Under the pieces are notes generated by a model. That model made no database searches, was not told the origin of the DNA, and saw nothing but the letters and a program-made list of their open reading frames with translations. A DNA stretch of 64,000 nucleotides from Sialis fuliginosa (Eukaryota; Arthropoda; Insecta; Megaloptera; Sialidae). Of this stretch, positions 25,101 through 40,100 are shown in pieces (the first letter of the stretch is position 1; the number at the start of each line of letters is the position of its first letter). The stretch lies in assembly GCA_961205875.1 (NCBI GenBank), contig OY540815.1, forward strand, positions 8,990,001 through 9,054,000, in the 5' to 3' direction. A program made the translations under genes and the position numbers.

Positions 25101-28100
25101 TAATCATAATCTATAGACACGTAACTGTAAAACAGCTTAATTTCATGACAATTGGTCAATGGATGTCAAAATGGTGGAGATTTTAACAAATTATTAGTTA
25201 ATCTATTTATTAATTAATTATTATATTATCATAGCATCTACTTTACATTGTTTCAAATTTTACGATTCTTTATTTTATAACTTATGTATGTGTCGCAGTA
25301 CTTATCATTTTGTTATCATTAGCAAGTGTTCATCACTGGTATCCATTATTTATTTTAATAAAAGACATAATTAATAAAATAAAACTATATTTGCGGACTT
25401 TATTATTTGATTTAATAAAAAGCTACTTGTTTTATTAGTAACATGAGTTCATCATGAGAATTACAAAAAAGCCCATCAATCCCAAAAAACAATATACCTT
25501 GCTCTTAAAGCGACCAAGACTGGTGCCAGTACCTTATAGCCGACCAAATTAATCATTATTATTAAATATTTTCTGTATGTCGTTAGCTATTTTTTCTTGG
25601 TTGATTTTATTAATTAATTTTTTTTATAATATTCACCGACGGTAATATACTCGTATAATGACTACGACCCTGTAGTCAGGCGTCTGTATATCTACAGTTA
25701 TTTTATTAACAAAATAAACATTAGAAAATTACATGAATGAATGACGCACACGCAAGATTGTATCTACAGTAAATAAAATATATAAACACCCAAACGTTTA
25801 CGGGAATCGAACCTACGACTTTTCGACGGAGATCCATTGACCTCTGAGTCATCCGACGTTAGACCAAAAACAAATAATTTATGCGCCACTGACCTATAAG
25901 TTTTTGGTAACGATGTAGGTAGTTGTATGAAACTCTTTTTTGTTAATAAAAGTGTTAAAAATAACAGGTGGTTTTTATAATAACAAAGTCAAAATGACTA
26001 ATCGTGTTTTTTGGCGAAACATAAACAAAGATACTTAGTATTAAAAATAGAAATAAGTTGTCGATTTCCGCTATTTTATATTTATTTTTATCGATTGGAC
26101 ATAAAATAAATAGTGAATAATAATGTAGAAAATTCAACGTGTCTGTTGTGAGCTCGTATAAAAGCGTACTTGTATGTATCTATTAGGGCAGACCTGCACA
26201 ACTCAAAATGTAAGGTGGGCCGTAATACTTTATGAAAAACTTGTGCGCGCCGAAAGAAAATTTTTTACTCGAAAACTATAAACTTTTAAGAAAAATCATA
26301 AAATTAAAAAAGTACTTAGAAGTAAGCAAGGATTCTCGGAAAATTGTTTTTAAAAATTAATTTTTTTATACAACTTTTTTATAAAGAACTTCTTAAATTT
26401 TGAAAAAAAAAAAATTGAATTACATATTAAAAAAAAAATTGTGAGAATCTTTGCCTAAATCTAAGTAGTTTTTACCTTTGCGATTATTTATAAAAATTAG
26501 TAGGTAATTTTCGAGTAAAAAAGTATGGAAAATCCAGAAAGATTTCTTTGGTTTGCTCCTTATAATAAAAAATTGACATTTTCAGAAAAAATGTTCCAAA
26601 CAAAAATTGTTTAGCTTATCTCTCAAATTACTAATCAGCAACAAAAAATATAGGTTTAGATTTGAAAAAGAAAAGTTGGACATCAAATTGACCTTTCTAA
26701 GCACACCCCATAATGTCAGTATTTAACCCCCTCAAAACCATGAAACTTTTGTATGGTATATTTTTTATGAAAATTCGTTATTTTGGTAATAATCCGTTGG
26801 AAATAAGTGTATAGGTATATACCTTTTACAAGTATTATAAATCAATAAGCTAGGGAATATTATTTTTAATTTATAATATTATGAATTTTCACCAAAGTCT
26901 TCGAGGGCTGTATGTTGTGTAGGCCTGTATTAGGGTGTGCCAAAAAAATCGATATTTTTTTCCTCGTTCTCGTTACGAAATACGATAGTTTATGAACTAA
27001 AATAAATCCCCCTACAAAGATTACCCTGTAGTTAAATTTTAAGAGGTGTCACAAGGGAGGGTCTTGTTTCCCATTTAAATAACAAGGAAAAATTATTATT
27101 TAGTACTAAAGTTGGTATTACTGATACAAAAAATTTAAGGATATTATTTTGTAGAAAATGAAATTATGTTCTAATAATGCTAGTTATCGGCTTTGTCATT
27201 CATTTTCCGACAGCTCAGTAGTAGGGTAATATATTGCTATTTAATTGATATTTACAGAAAATTGACGTTAACATGTTGATTTTTGTAAAAAAATAAATAT
27301 ATATATTTTTTTGGGCTTCCATGCTTCATGATTTAGCCAAAATAAATATTTAAAACGCTTATAAGTTTTAACTCATTGCATTTACATCTATAGCTCTCTT
27401 AACTATTTTTATAGAGAATTAAATTTCCTACAAAATTACCATTTAAATTATTTTTATAGAAACAATAGTTTAGCCGTACAATTTAACATAACATAGACGT
27501 ACAATTTAACAAATAAATCACTTTGAATGCCTTTAACTTTTGATACGTTGAATTGAGAGACATGACTCATGAATCATTAATACCGTTCCTTAAATACTAA
27601 AGAATTACTATTTTCAAAAACTTCAGAGGTAACTAATATTTTTATTAGAATTGGCTTTGATTTCTAATACGTAAAAAAATGTTAGCTATTTAAAATATCA
27701 ATTCTAAAGTTTTACGTATATTTTTAAAATAAATAAATATATACATATTTTTTAATTTTCATACAATTTATATAATTTTATTTAGAAGATAAGTCAGTGT
27801 AATGTATATTTTAAATTGATGTTATTGTTTATATAAAGTTTTTTTTATTAATGAAATCATCGTTTTAACACGTTATTCTCTATCTATATATTTATATTAT
27901 CTGAAAAAACAACTTAAAAATAGTTGCATTTTTCGAAGCAATCGGCCTTCAAAGCAGCACAATTTTTTTACGATGTTGGCGCCCATCGAGCAGATCAAAG
28001 CAAACAAAAAAACATTGTGGATTCATCATTTAGATTCTAACTAGATGACACAGGGAAGTTACAAAATAAACTGCCCTGGTCGACACAAGACTTTTTTATA

Positions 28101-31100
28101 CATCGTGATACAGAAGAAATTACATAAGTTAACACTTTCTGCTAAGAAATTGAATATAAACTATATTGTATTAATTGTTGTTTTTGTTTATATTTGAGAT
28201 ATATTTTAATTCTATTATGTGATTTTATTTCAAACGTTTTTATTATAAATCAGTATAATAATTTTTCTGTTTAAAAAAACGTTTTTTTGTATTTATTTGA
28301 TATTTCAACAATTTAACACGTTTTAGATATTATTATTTATATAGGTACATCTATTAGTTATAATAAAAAATGCTTTTATTTTCATAGATAACTAGATTAT
28401 TCATTATATTAAAATTATTTTTAATTAAAAACTAAAATTATTATTTTTTGGTCAATTCATAAAAGATACAAAAAAAAGAATAGGACATAAATTATAGAAA
28501 ATAACGTTCTCTACAACTTTTATTATAAACATTTATTTCTGTTATGAACCATTGGAAAAAAAAATATTATGTCCTTACACATTTTTTTCGAAATATAATT
28601 ACAACAAAAATTATATATTAGATAATAATATCCTATATAACTTGTATATAAAATATTTTTTTCTAATACGTATACTGTTTAAAAAATAATTCGAAAAATT
28701 TAAAATTTAAATAAAATCGAATATTTCCTATAATATTTTTTTTTGGGGGGGGGGGGGATGAACAGAACTTAAATTAATACATATGAGCATTTTCTATAAC
28801 TTTAATTTAAAAAAAAAATTTCTACTGCGCATCGTTTCAAAAATAAGTCTAAAACTCAAAAATGACATCAGTAAATATCCGTTTAAAATTTAGTGATGGT
28901 TTTCAAAAATAGGAGGTGCACATTTACGGTATACAAGAACCTTAAGTTTAAAATTTCATGTTTGTAAGTCTCATCGTTTTGACTGTAGAGTACATAGACA
29001 GACACACACACATATTGAGATAATGGTCGTACGTGATTCAGGGACCCTTAATACGTGTAATTCCGTTAAAATCTCGAGTTTGATTTTTTTCATAATCACT
29101 ATACTCAAATATACAGTACCTACATTTCATGTATGTTTGTATAAGAAAATAAAAATGTAGAAATTGTGCATATAAAAAGTTAATCAATAATACTTCTACA
29201 AAGTTCCATTTCTGAGTATTAAAAAAGTTTTGAGAAAGAAGCGGTTTAAAGTTCGAGTTAGGGAATTTTTTTTATAAATATTTGAGGGCATAAAAATGTT
29301 CGTAAAAAATGCCGCTATAATTATAAAGAAAGAAAAAACGATTTTTTTAATCATTATACCTCCTTAAATTACACTTATTACAACAAAATTAAACTGAATT
29401 TGTAAATATTAAAAAAAATAAAAATTCCGGTCTACTCTGATTTACTCATTACATTTTAATTTAACTGCTATATTTCTTTTAAATTCTACATATGTATACG
29501 TATGTTTATGCAAGATATAAGAAGATATGACAAGTAATAAAATTCAATTAAATATATTTAATGAGCAAATACATGAATAATTTATAACAAAACAAAATGG
29601 CCGGCCGAGATATACAAGTATGTATGTATGTACAACAATAACAAAGTAAGGGAACGAAGAAAAAAAATTGAAAAATCGGAATGTTTTCAGTGCGGTTTAG
29701 TAGTAGTGGTAGAACGAAGGTGACATTTGGCCAAATAAGACCGTGTGTGCACGCGCGACAGAGGCTTACCGTATACGGGGCCACAGGCTCGGGCGAGCCT
29801 TATAAGGGCCTGCCGCTGCCCACTTGGCCGTTTGATACGATGCGCATTGGTTAATTGTCGTATACGCATATATTACTCCTTGCAGGTTGGCTATGGTCCT
29901 AGCCTATGCGATCCTGCATCATTTTATTCTCTCAATCATGTTTTGTTTTATGGTCACGTGCTGCTTTGATATATCTCAAGTTATGCGGAAAAGTTCAAGA
30001 AAAAATTATGGACAGTGTGTTTTCTCCAGTTATTGTGAGCATTTATAGAATCGGTTAAGTGAATTTTCCCTTTTTGAATTTATCGTTTATTGAGAAATTT
30101 TTTGCATTTTAATGATTAGTTAGTTATTTATCACTTACGACTTTCAACATCTTGATCTTTTTAAATATACCCATATTTCAGTCGGTATAAAAAACTACAC
30201 AGAAAAAAATGCATTGGACCAAGACAATCCTTGTTTCAAACATATCGAAAACAATATTTTCTCAATATAATTTAACTATTTATATTACTGTTTCTTTTAA
30301 AAACAATATTTTGTCAGATGAAAACAATAAATTCTCTGTTTTAAACAATATTTTCTTTCGCTTTAAATAAACATTTTTATGTGTGTATCTACAAATAAAA
30401 TATTTAATCTATTTTCGCACAAATTTTACAAGCTTTTGTATAACCACTAAAAACAATCTGTGGCTTCACCCGCGTTTATTTCATTTTATTATTTATTTTG
30501 ATATATTTTTAATATGTAGGTACAGTGACGTGCAGAAGTGATCGTCCAGTTTTCATTCAAATTCGCTTATCACAAATTTAGTAAGCTCCTTCCAATGAAG
30601 AAGTACTCTTCGTTTATAGTACTAAAATTGTACAAGTACGTAAATTGTGTGGCGGTAAATATTTGATATTCCGAATTTTAGTATTTAAATATGTTAAAAT
30701 TAATTAATAAAATGGACGTATATTTGTGTTTTTATATAAAATGATAATAATGAAAAGAAAACCGATGATGTTTGTCTTAATATTGTCTAATCTGTTGTAA
30801 GCGATTTTGACCTTTACGGTGGCAGACGACTTCTGAAGCCCATAGTATCTATTTGATCTATTTATTCAATATACATTTTCGAATTAATGAAATTTATGTA
30901 TTTTTATCCAAGGCATTTTTCTTAATACGTGCCTGACTTAATATTGAATAATTATCATATAGTATGAAAGAATTCTAGGATCTTAGATTTTTTAATAAAA
31001 CAATAATCACTAAAATTTGTGATCTCGTATTGCCATAGTACTTATTTAATTTTTTATAAAAAAAAAAAAATATTTTTTGATATTTCCAAATAATCTGTTC

Positions 31101-34100
31101 CCCATCTCTAATTATTTTTCAATAAATATGATTATGAATTAAATACCAACAGTACAAGGATTGAGTGGACACATATAGGCAACCACGCACACACATCCTT
31201 CATACACACACGCGATCTCGCGTGGTGGGGCTGTGATGCGAACGCGTTGTCCGATAGCCGAGGCCAGTCGCGCGTCACCGCCGTACCGCAAGAGACAGTA
31301 ACAACAACAACGCGATAAGCGGGTTTCGAACACGTGAACGTTTGGCGCCCGAATTAACCAGCAGGACGTCGCCGTATTCGAGTCCTGTCACCATGATGGC
31401 GTCCTCGAGGATGGAAATTGTATGGACGCGAGAGAAAACCCCGTGGAAATCGATCGGTTTGCTGAGTTTTCCGCGATTGTAGCTCCGTCAACAATCAACA
31501 GGTGGGTTGTCATTTGTTTTTATTTTGCATGGGTTGAGTTATTGTTGTTTATTTATTAATATTATATTACATACACATAGTTTTAATTGAATACAAATAT
31601 TATTCCTTTGTACAAAAAATAATTTTTTAATGTTCAATATTGTTTTTAATATAATTTAAGTAGGTACTATTTTAAATAGTACAGAAAGAGACAGATAGAG
31701 AGAGAGAGAGAGAGAAAGAAAGAAAGAGAGGATATATGAAAATGGGTGGTGGGGGAGGGGTGTATTGTAAAAATGCTTTATTATATTTCATTGAAATAAA
31801 TCTTTTCTATAATTTATTTATATTAATTAAAAATCCAATATAGTTTTTATTAAATTAACTTAATTAAAAATTAAGAAGGGGAAGGTATGTACCTTATTTG
31901 TATACACCAGGTTATTTAAGGTAATAGAATCCCTAAACACACATTACAAAATTTTAAACATTTCTTGAACGTTTTTTTACTACAGAATTCGTTAAATTTC
32001 TCAGTGACTTCAACGCATGTATGGAATGCAAACAACTGTTTTTATATACCTTATTATTTCTTTCAAGTCATCTTATATTCATATTATTTTATTTTATTTT
32101 GATTATAAATAATGTAATTAAAATAAAACTTGCATTAGAAAAAACTTTGCTATTGTTGATATACAAAATACAATAAGGAGTATGTTAATAATTATATATA
32201 GTACATGTATTACTAAATTACTATTCAGAACAAATGTATTAACAAGTAGAGGGAGGGGCAAGTTCGTATAAATGAAAGAGGGGGTCGACCAATAGAAAAA
32301 TAGAAAACTTTTTTATCATTTTTTTTTTAATTTTAAATTATATATATGTTTTTGTTCGATATGTAGTTACATGTAATGTATGATAGTTTTATCAAAATGA
32401 AAAAAAACATATCTTTTTTGAATATTTATTTTATACATATAGGTACATATATAATATACCAATATTATTTGTTTCATTTGAATACTAAAAAAATATAATA
32501 TACGAGTATAATATTCGATGATCTTATATAGGCAGAGGTGGGCTCCGTTTTTATGTAGCAAGTCAAATAAAACAATTTTGAAACAAATATTTTAGAAATA
32601 ATTATAGAAAAAAATCTGATTTTGAATATGAAATGATGCCAAGTTAAGTTGTCAAACAAACTTTGAAAAAATGAGTTATTCTATAAGTAACTTTATAAGA
32701 AATCAATAAAATTAAAAATTTTCTTAAAACAAAATTTTGGTTTCAGTTTGTAAAATTTGACCGATATTACAAAGCTTTGAATATTACGACTTTATTTTTT
32801 TTTATATTTTGATGATTTGAAATGAATACAAATAAAAATTTTACATAAAGATAAATTTATTTCTAACTAGTGCAAACAAATTTTACGGGCCGGGATGCAC
32901 AACATGATAACTGACATTTTGGCCATTTTCTGATAAAACACTTATTCCGATTTTCATTTGGTCTAGTTATAGTATCTGTTTTCATTCGGGAAATACGTTA
33001 ACAAATGATAACACATGACATTTTCAAATTGTATTTATATTTACTACATTTTCAACAATTTATTTCGATATTTTTATATACAAGTTGAATTCAGAAACAT
33101 GTTAACTACTGTAGTAATCTTTTCAAACCGTTATTGCCATTTTTAAACTAATGTACTGCAATAAATAATAATTTATTAAATTGGATAATTATTGTTTGCG
33201 AAATATTTTTGAAAGTATGAATGTAAAGATTAAATGAAACAAGATGGTATCTTTTTATTTTTCGCACTTTGACCTTTGTCAAGATAGCGTTTAAAATATA
33301 TGATGACCATTGTTCAAAAGTTAACTTTATGACAATACATTGTTTCGAGATCAAGAAGCGGACAAATGAAAAAAAAGTCATTATTTCGAAAAGAAACTGC
33401 ATACTTTGCACGTGAAATAACTAAAGGAACTTTTTATGTAATCGACGTACGTATAGATATGTGAACAGAGGTCGAAAAATGTCATTTACAAAACTGAACC
33501 TTTCAGAAGTTAAAACGATTACCCACCCCCTAGAAAATAAATAAATTAAAAAATATATAAGGTACTGGCACCAGTTTTGGATATGACCACAGTAATGGCT
33601 ATTTTTAAATTAAATATACTGAATTAGAAATATTTGTTCATATTTGATTACTACCATTTCTGAATATTAATCTATATACATTTAACTGTCTCACAGCGTG
33701 ATTAGATGACAATCGGCTAATAGATGTTAAAATGGTGGACATTTAAACTAATTATTTGTATAATTTATTTATTAATTATTATATTATCATAGCAACTGCT
33801 TTATATGTTTCAAATTTGACGATTTTTTCTTTTATATCTTTTGTGTCGTAGTACTTATCATTTTGTAATCATTAGATTTTACTTTATCCATACTGAAAAA
33901 AAAACATAAACAAAATAAAAGGCTATAATTAAAAAAACAAACTATATTTGCGGACTTTGGTAATTAAATTGATTAAATAAAGAGTTACTTGTTTTATTAG
34001 TAACATGAGTTGATGAGAATTACAGAAAAGAAGCTCGTCAATCACAAAAACAGTAAACCTTGCTCTTATAGCGGCCAAAATTGGTGCCAATACCTTACAT

Positions 34101-37100
34101 AATATGAGAATTAAAACATTTTTTAGTTGATTAATTTGTATCATGAGAGCTCAAGAATTGAAATTTGAAAATGGATAAAGTTGGAAAATGTTTTTTAATT
34201 TCAAAACAGTTAATTTCTAAATAAGATTTTATTTATAAAATATGCACTAATACATCAACCGAAGCAAAGCCCATTCCGAGATATCCACGTTTAAATAAAA
34301 ATACATTTATGATTTTGTTACATTTCTTTTTATTGGAAAAAAGTAATTTGGCGTTTAGTTTGTTAATTCGATACATATTACGGTTTAAAAATCTGAAAAA
34401 ACATTTTTTTAATAATTATTTTCCCTTCATCAAGAAATTTTTTTGCGGCAAGTGTTAAATTACAATTTAAATAAAATTTTAATAGCCATGTGCTATTGTC
34501 TATAATATTAACTCAATTTTGAACGAAACTACAATTATAACTAAAAAATTGTTACTTTTTGGGTTGGTACTATAGTGTATATCAGTGTCTTATTTATTTA
34601 TTTATTTACATAATAAACTGATTAGTATATATCCGGTTAATGCTGCCAGGGAAACATCTCAATAATCATTTTTGTTAAAATATATTACGAAACGGCATAT
34701 TTCGGTGGTCTTCAAACTTTTTCGACTCACGGAACTCTTAAAACTATAAAGTTTTTTCAGCGAACCCCTACCTACCCTTAGAAATATACCAATATCACCT
34801 TTTTTTTAATATTAAAAGCAGAAAAACTCACACGTAGCTATTTTAGGCACACTAGTGATTTCTTGGAATGCATTAATTTTCAAATATATAACTAATGCCC
34901 AGTATTATAAAGAATTTGTTCGAGTTTAAATGCAAATTCGCTTCCTGCTAACGCTATCTGCTAGGTATTAAATATAATTGACAACACACACAGATTTAGC
35001 CAATGAAATCGTATATATCATAACCTAGCGACTTAAAATAAGTGCTGCCAAGTGTACCTTATAAAATGTTTAGCATTTACATTACTATACAATATTATAC
35101 ATATTAGGGTGTTTTTAAAAAAATTATTTTTATTTTTTCGTTCCCGCAGGCCTATGTTTTAGCTTTGGATCAAAAGTTGATTGCCCCAAAATTTCAGACT
35201 CATAGATCAAACCTGTGGACATCGCAAACCGAGTCTTTTTCCCATTTGATTAACAGGGGCAAAATTACTTTTTGACTTACGCGTGAACATCTCGTTGAAA
35301 AATGTATTTATTTTAATTTCTTACAGCAGCATATCATAGAGAATTAAGTGCTTAATTCGTAGATCGAATATTTTTAAAGATATATTCGTTTAAACATTAT
35401 CATAAAAAGTAAAATCCAATTTTTATGATAATTTTTAAACAATCATTTTTTTAAATTTATTGGATTTATGAATTGAACACTTAATTCTCTACAAAATATT
35501 CCCCTGAGAAATTTTCAAAAAAAAATTTTTCAACGAGATATTCACGCGTAAGTCAAAAAGTAATTTTTCCCATGTTAATCAAATGAGAAAAAGACTCGGT
35601 TTGCGCCGTCCACAGGTTTGATCTATGAGTCTGAAATTTTGGGACAGTTCACTTTTGATCCAAAACTAAAACATAGGCCTGCGGGACCGAAAAAATAAAA
35701 TAAAAAATAAAACACCCTAATATACATATTACCACTGCTTTAAAATATCGAGCTATTTCATAACAATTTAACACCTAGCAGATATTGTATAGAAATTAAA
35801 TGGTTAACCAATTTGAATACTTTATTAGTATTTATTAAAAAATTTCGATAATTAAGTATCTTTGGTTAATTTAGCACAAGGAAATACTATCCAATCATTT
35901 GACAGATGTTTTTTTAAAGCATCTAAATTATAATTCCAAATAAATTACTTCAAAATTCGGTATGGCTACGTTAAATATTAAATTTTCATTACTATATACT
36001 ATACCTAACATATTTGAAGTAAATCAATGTATCATAGTTGTTAAAATATAAATATTAAAATGCATTCCGTTGAACGAATACTTTCGTACAGTATTACAAA
36101 TAACTATTATAAATTAACATCATCATGTTTAACATAACCAAATATGTTCTCTTTATTAAACACATTCTCTGCATCGATATTTGATTAGATGTATTTAGTC
36201 TAATGGAAGACTGCGGTCACTGGCGTCTACATCGCGGTTTAATGAGTTTTTTAAATAAATTTCTTCTCAAGAAATTATATTTTTTCTGCACAGAATTCTT
36301 TACTGCTCAAATGATTTAATCAGTACTTCTCAAACTTTTAGTATTCACGGACCAGTTTTTTTTAAATCCAATACATTGCGAACCAGTATTATTGTGAAAT
36401 TAATTTTTTTTAATTCATTATGGCCTTATAAGAAATGTACGTTCATATATTCCCTAACCAGATATAGATTATTGGTGAGAAATATATATGCCCTGGGGCG
36501 AACAAGGTAGGCACGTTGGATTTCCAGGGTGGGTATACAGTACACATGTGGAATTTATCTATTTTAAATGTAGATATATCAAAGTAATGACTTTACTTTA
36601 ACTCGATAAGATAGCATTTTTTGTATAAATATATTTTTAAAACTGATTGTGAGTTCATTTTATTTTTTTAGACTGATTTAGGGTCGATCTACATTATCGT
36701 GCTGGTCCCAGTTCGGTCTCGCTCCAGTCAAATATTCAGTATAGAAAATACTGTATCGGAGCGTGACTTGACCGAGACTGGCACGGTACCTATAGTGTGA
36801 ATGCTTTAATTGTTTATTGTATATTTATATTTGATTGGAGCGAGACTGGATCGAGACCTGACCGGGACCGGTACGATTGTTTGGATTGACCCTTAGTAAG
36901 ATACAATAACAACAAAATAAAATTACAAAACAAATAATAAAATTTATTTAACTATGCTTTATTTATATTATTTATATAAAATTATGAAATTTTAAGTAAA
37001 ATATCGTCGCGACCCTACTGTTCTTGAACCATTTTTTTTAGTCCTACTGACAGGAAATTTTCCTATATAACCACTGCATATTTTTTATAACCCAAAAGTT

Positions 37101-40100
37101 AATATTTTTGTGTGTTTAGTTGGTTTCATTTCATTTATTATCTAATGCCATATATTTTATGTATTTTTATGCTAAAACATTTTAGATTATATTCGAACAA
37201 TATATTACTCTTAAAGACACACAAAAAAAGTGTACGATACCAAAAAGCGACCTATATAGTAGTATTGGTCGAGAATACTCGAAATCTAAATTTTTTGAAT
37301 TTTCTGCTTACCAGTTTTTTTTTATTTGAGCTTGAACTTTGGGTTTAGCTAACTTGGAAAAATTCAACCTAAACCCAAAATTCAAGCTCAAATAAAAAAA
37401 CTGGTAAGCAGATAATTCCAAAAATTTCCATTTCGACTATGCTCGACTTATACTACAATGCTATATAGGTTGCTTTTTTAGTATCGCACACTTTTTTTGT
37501 GTGGTAATAGTTTATTAACAACAATGCATGGATCCTAAATGTAAACACCGTCTTCTTCGTCGCATGTTTAGTCTCGTTGTTATGAAACTAAGAATTTCCC
37601 GGAAGCCTTATTATTATAACTAAGAATAGAATATTTTTAGTAGTTAAATTTAACAAAATATTACACTGTTTTCATTTAATAAATAGAAATATAAAATAAA
37701 TAATTTCATGAAAAAAAGAATAAATTAATTAATAAAACGTAAAACACTTTTTGAATCACAGTTTTGAATACACTAGATTACAGAAATCCAAATAAAAAAC
37801 TATTGCATTTTAAATAATTTATAAACAGCGGCTTTGCCGCAGTATAATTTTCTCCAATAAACTATATTGTGGGAATTAAAAAAAGGTAAACTCATATGAA
37901 TAATAATCTTCCTGTGTCATAAATAACTAATAAAAATACAAAAAATATTCAATTATAATTAAAAACATCCATAACCCATTCAAACAAATCAAAATTATCG
38001 CCGTCAAATTCAATATGTCGAGTATATAATTACAATATTTAAATTATCGGCGCCAATGAATTCAACAAAAAGGGTTCAACTAGATAATAACACGTTGATT
38101 GGAGAGGTAGCTAATGTTTAAAATTTGTTTCAGACTATCAATTTCGACTTAAGTAGAGTTCAAAGAACGACAAGAGAGAAGCGGTACATTTTTTCAACCC
38201 AACACATGTTGTTGAAAACATTGATTAACAACCAAGTAGGTACTAGAATTAACAAATAACAACATTTTATGTATTTATAAATACTAACACACATTTCTAT
38301 GTGGGTGGTGATCAGAAAAACGATGTTTTTCTCCGAGTTACCCCGACATTCATCAACAGATGGCACTGCGTTAACCGTGGGCTAGTTTTGTGTATAACTA
38401 GTTAAATAATTGACCACGGGCGAGTAAGACGAAAATATTGCAAACATCTGATCAGATAAAGATAGGGTTACTGTCGGATGGTAGATTTAGTTTTTGTATT
38501 TAAGAATCGTGTGCGAATTTTCGTATGAAAAAATAGGTACTTGCGGGTTTGTGAAATTTCTTATTGCAACAGTTGTGGTATTTATGTAATAAATAATGTA
38601 GGTTCTTTACTTCGGAACTATAGGTTTGTAAGAAAAGAATTATAATGGTGAAATTTTTTATTGAGAAGAACAGTAACTTTTTTTATCAATTTTTTTAAAT
38701 TTATTTTTTATTTTTGATAATCGCTGGTATTTAACAATTAACATACAGAATAGTTCTAACTAATTGTACAAATATTACACCGTAATAATGGTTTTATAAT
38801 TACGTTTTTAGAGAAACTAAAACACTAAAATTATATTTTTTCCATAAAATAATCACTAAATTAAGTATTTTAGAAGTATAGTAAAATAATGAACTTTTCT
38901 TTTTTGATTTGCATTAGTAGGGGCACTTGCGTTGTTAGGTTATTGCACGGATTTTTATAAATAAAAATAATTTGTGGTGAAAATTTGATTACATATTTTT
39001 CAAGATTTAATATATTATAATTATGAACGTAAATACGTGTTTTTATATTTTTTCAAAAATTCAACGTTATAGAAAAAACAAGTATATGCACAGTGCTTCC
39101 TTTTACTAAATTCACCAAAGGTAGTTAAATTATTGAACAATTTAAATAAAAACCGATCAAGTATTCAGATATATTGCCTGGCATTGGTTGGCCATTTAAT
39201 TTTTATATAATTTTACTAAAAAATTATTAGTTCGAAATTTTTCTTAAGACGCACCTGATAATTTTTTCGTATATTTTTAATTTTTTGACAATTTCAATCT
39301 AAATCTAAATTCATGCAAACGTCAAAATGACGTTATTAGTATCAATTTTAAAAAAACACGTTTTTTTTCAAGAAAATTGAGATATTATAGGAAATTGAAT
39401 GCTCTACAAAAAAGATTCTATAACATTTTTACGTAACATGAGTCGTTCTTTAGATATCTTGAAAAAATTAATATTTTGGGAAATCATCTCTCCCCTTTAC
39501 ACACGATTTGTACAACAAGAATTCAGGGGACAGACACACAGACATACACGGAACGAAAAGTGTGTTGACTAGAAATGGAAAGATCAATTTAAAATTTTGA
39601 AATCGGAGAACAATTTTTTTATCTCCTTCTAAAACGATCACAAAGTTTCTCGTATCTTCAATAATGCAAGGAAGCAAAACCAAATCACTATTTAAATTAA
39701 ATAGTTAAAATTTGTCAAATTGTGTTTTTAGAACACACAAAAAGTAAAAACATTCACTAATACACCTTTTGTGTTTAGATAAATTCGAAAAAAAAGCGAA
39801 CGTTTGAAAATCTTATAAATATTCATCGAAATTAAGTATCAATGTACTAGATTTGTACAGATTAACACCTACAAATGACATTAATGTATTAATTGTACTC
39901 CCAATGTAAATTATACTCGCGTAGGAGAGATACAAGTGTTGTATCTGACCCCAAACGAAAACACTGACAAGTGTATCGACACCAGGAAAACTAATTAACT
40001 CGCACAGTAGCACAAACACCTCAATAGGGTAATTGAAAAAAATAATTATCTTTAATTTCTTCCATTTTGACATCCAGTTATTGGAACACGTCATTTTTAA

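Noticed and set aside
25795..25865. Functional tRNA gene on the minus strand
   Set aside because: A and B boxes are good, but the anticodon arm does not pair well and a SINE-like body follows, so it is called a SINE or pseudogene.
29687..29969. Coding exon in the 29.7 kb island
   Set aside because: Frames on both strands are equally open, as expected for a GC-rich block with few stop codons, and none has a recognisable domain.
31139..31333. Minus-strand protein at 31.2 kb
   Set aside because: Opposite-strand frame in a CpG-rich block with no recognised domain; the plus-strand donor is the only directional evidence.
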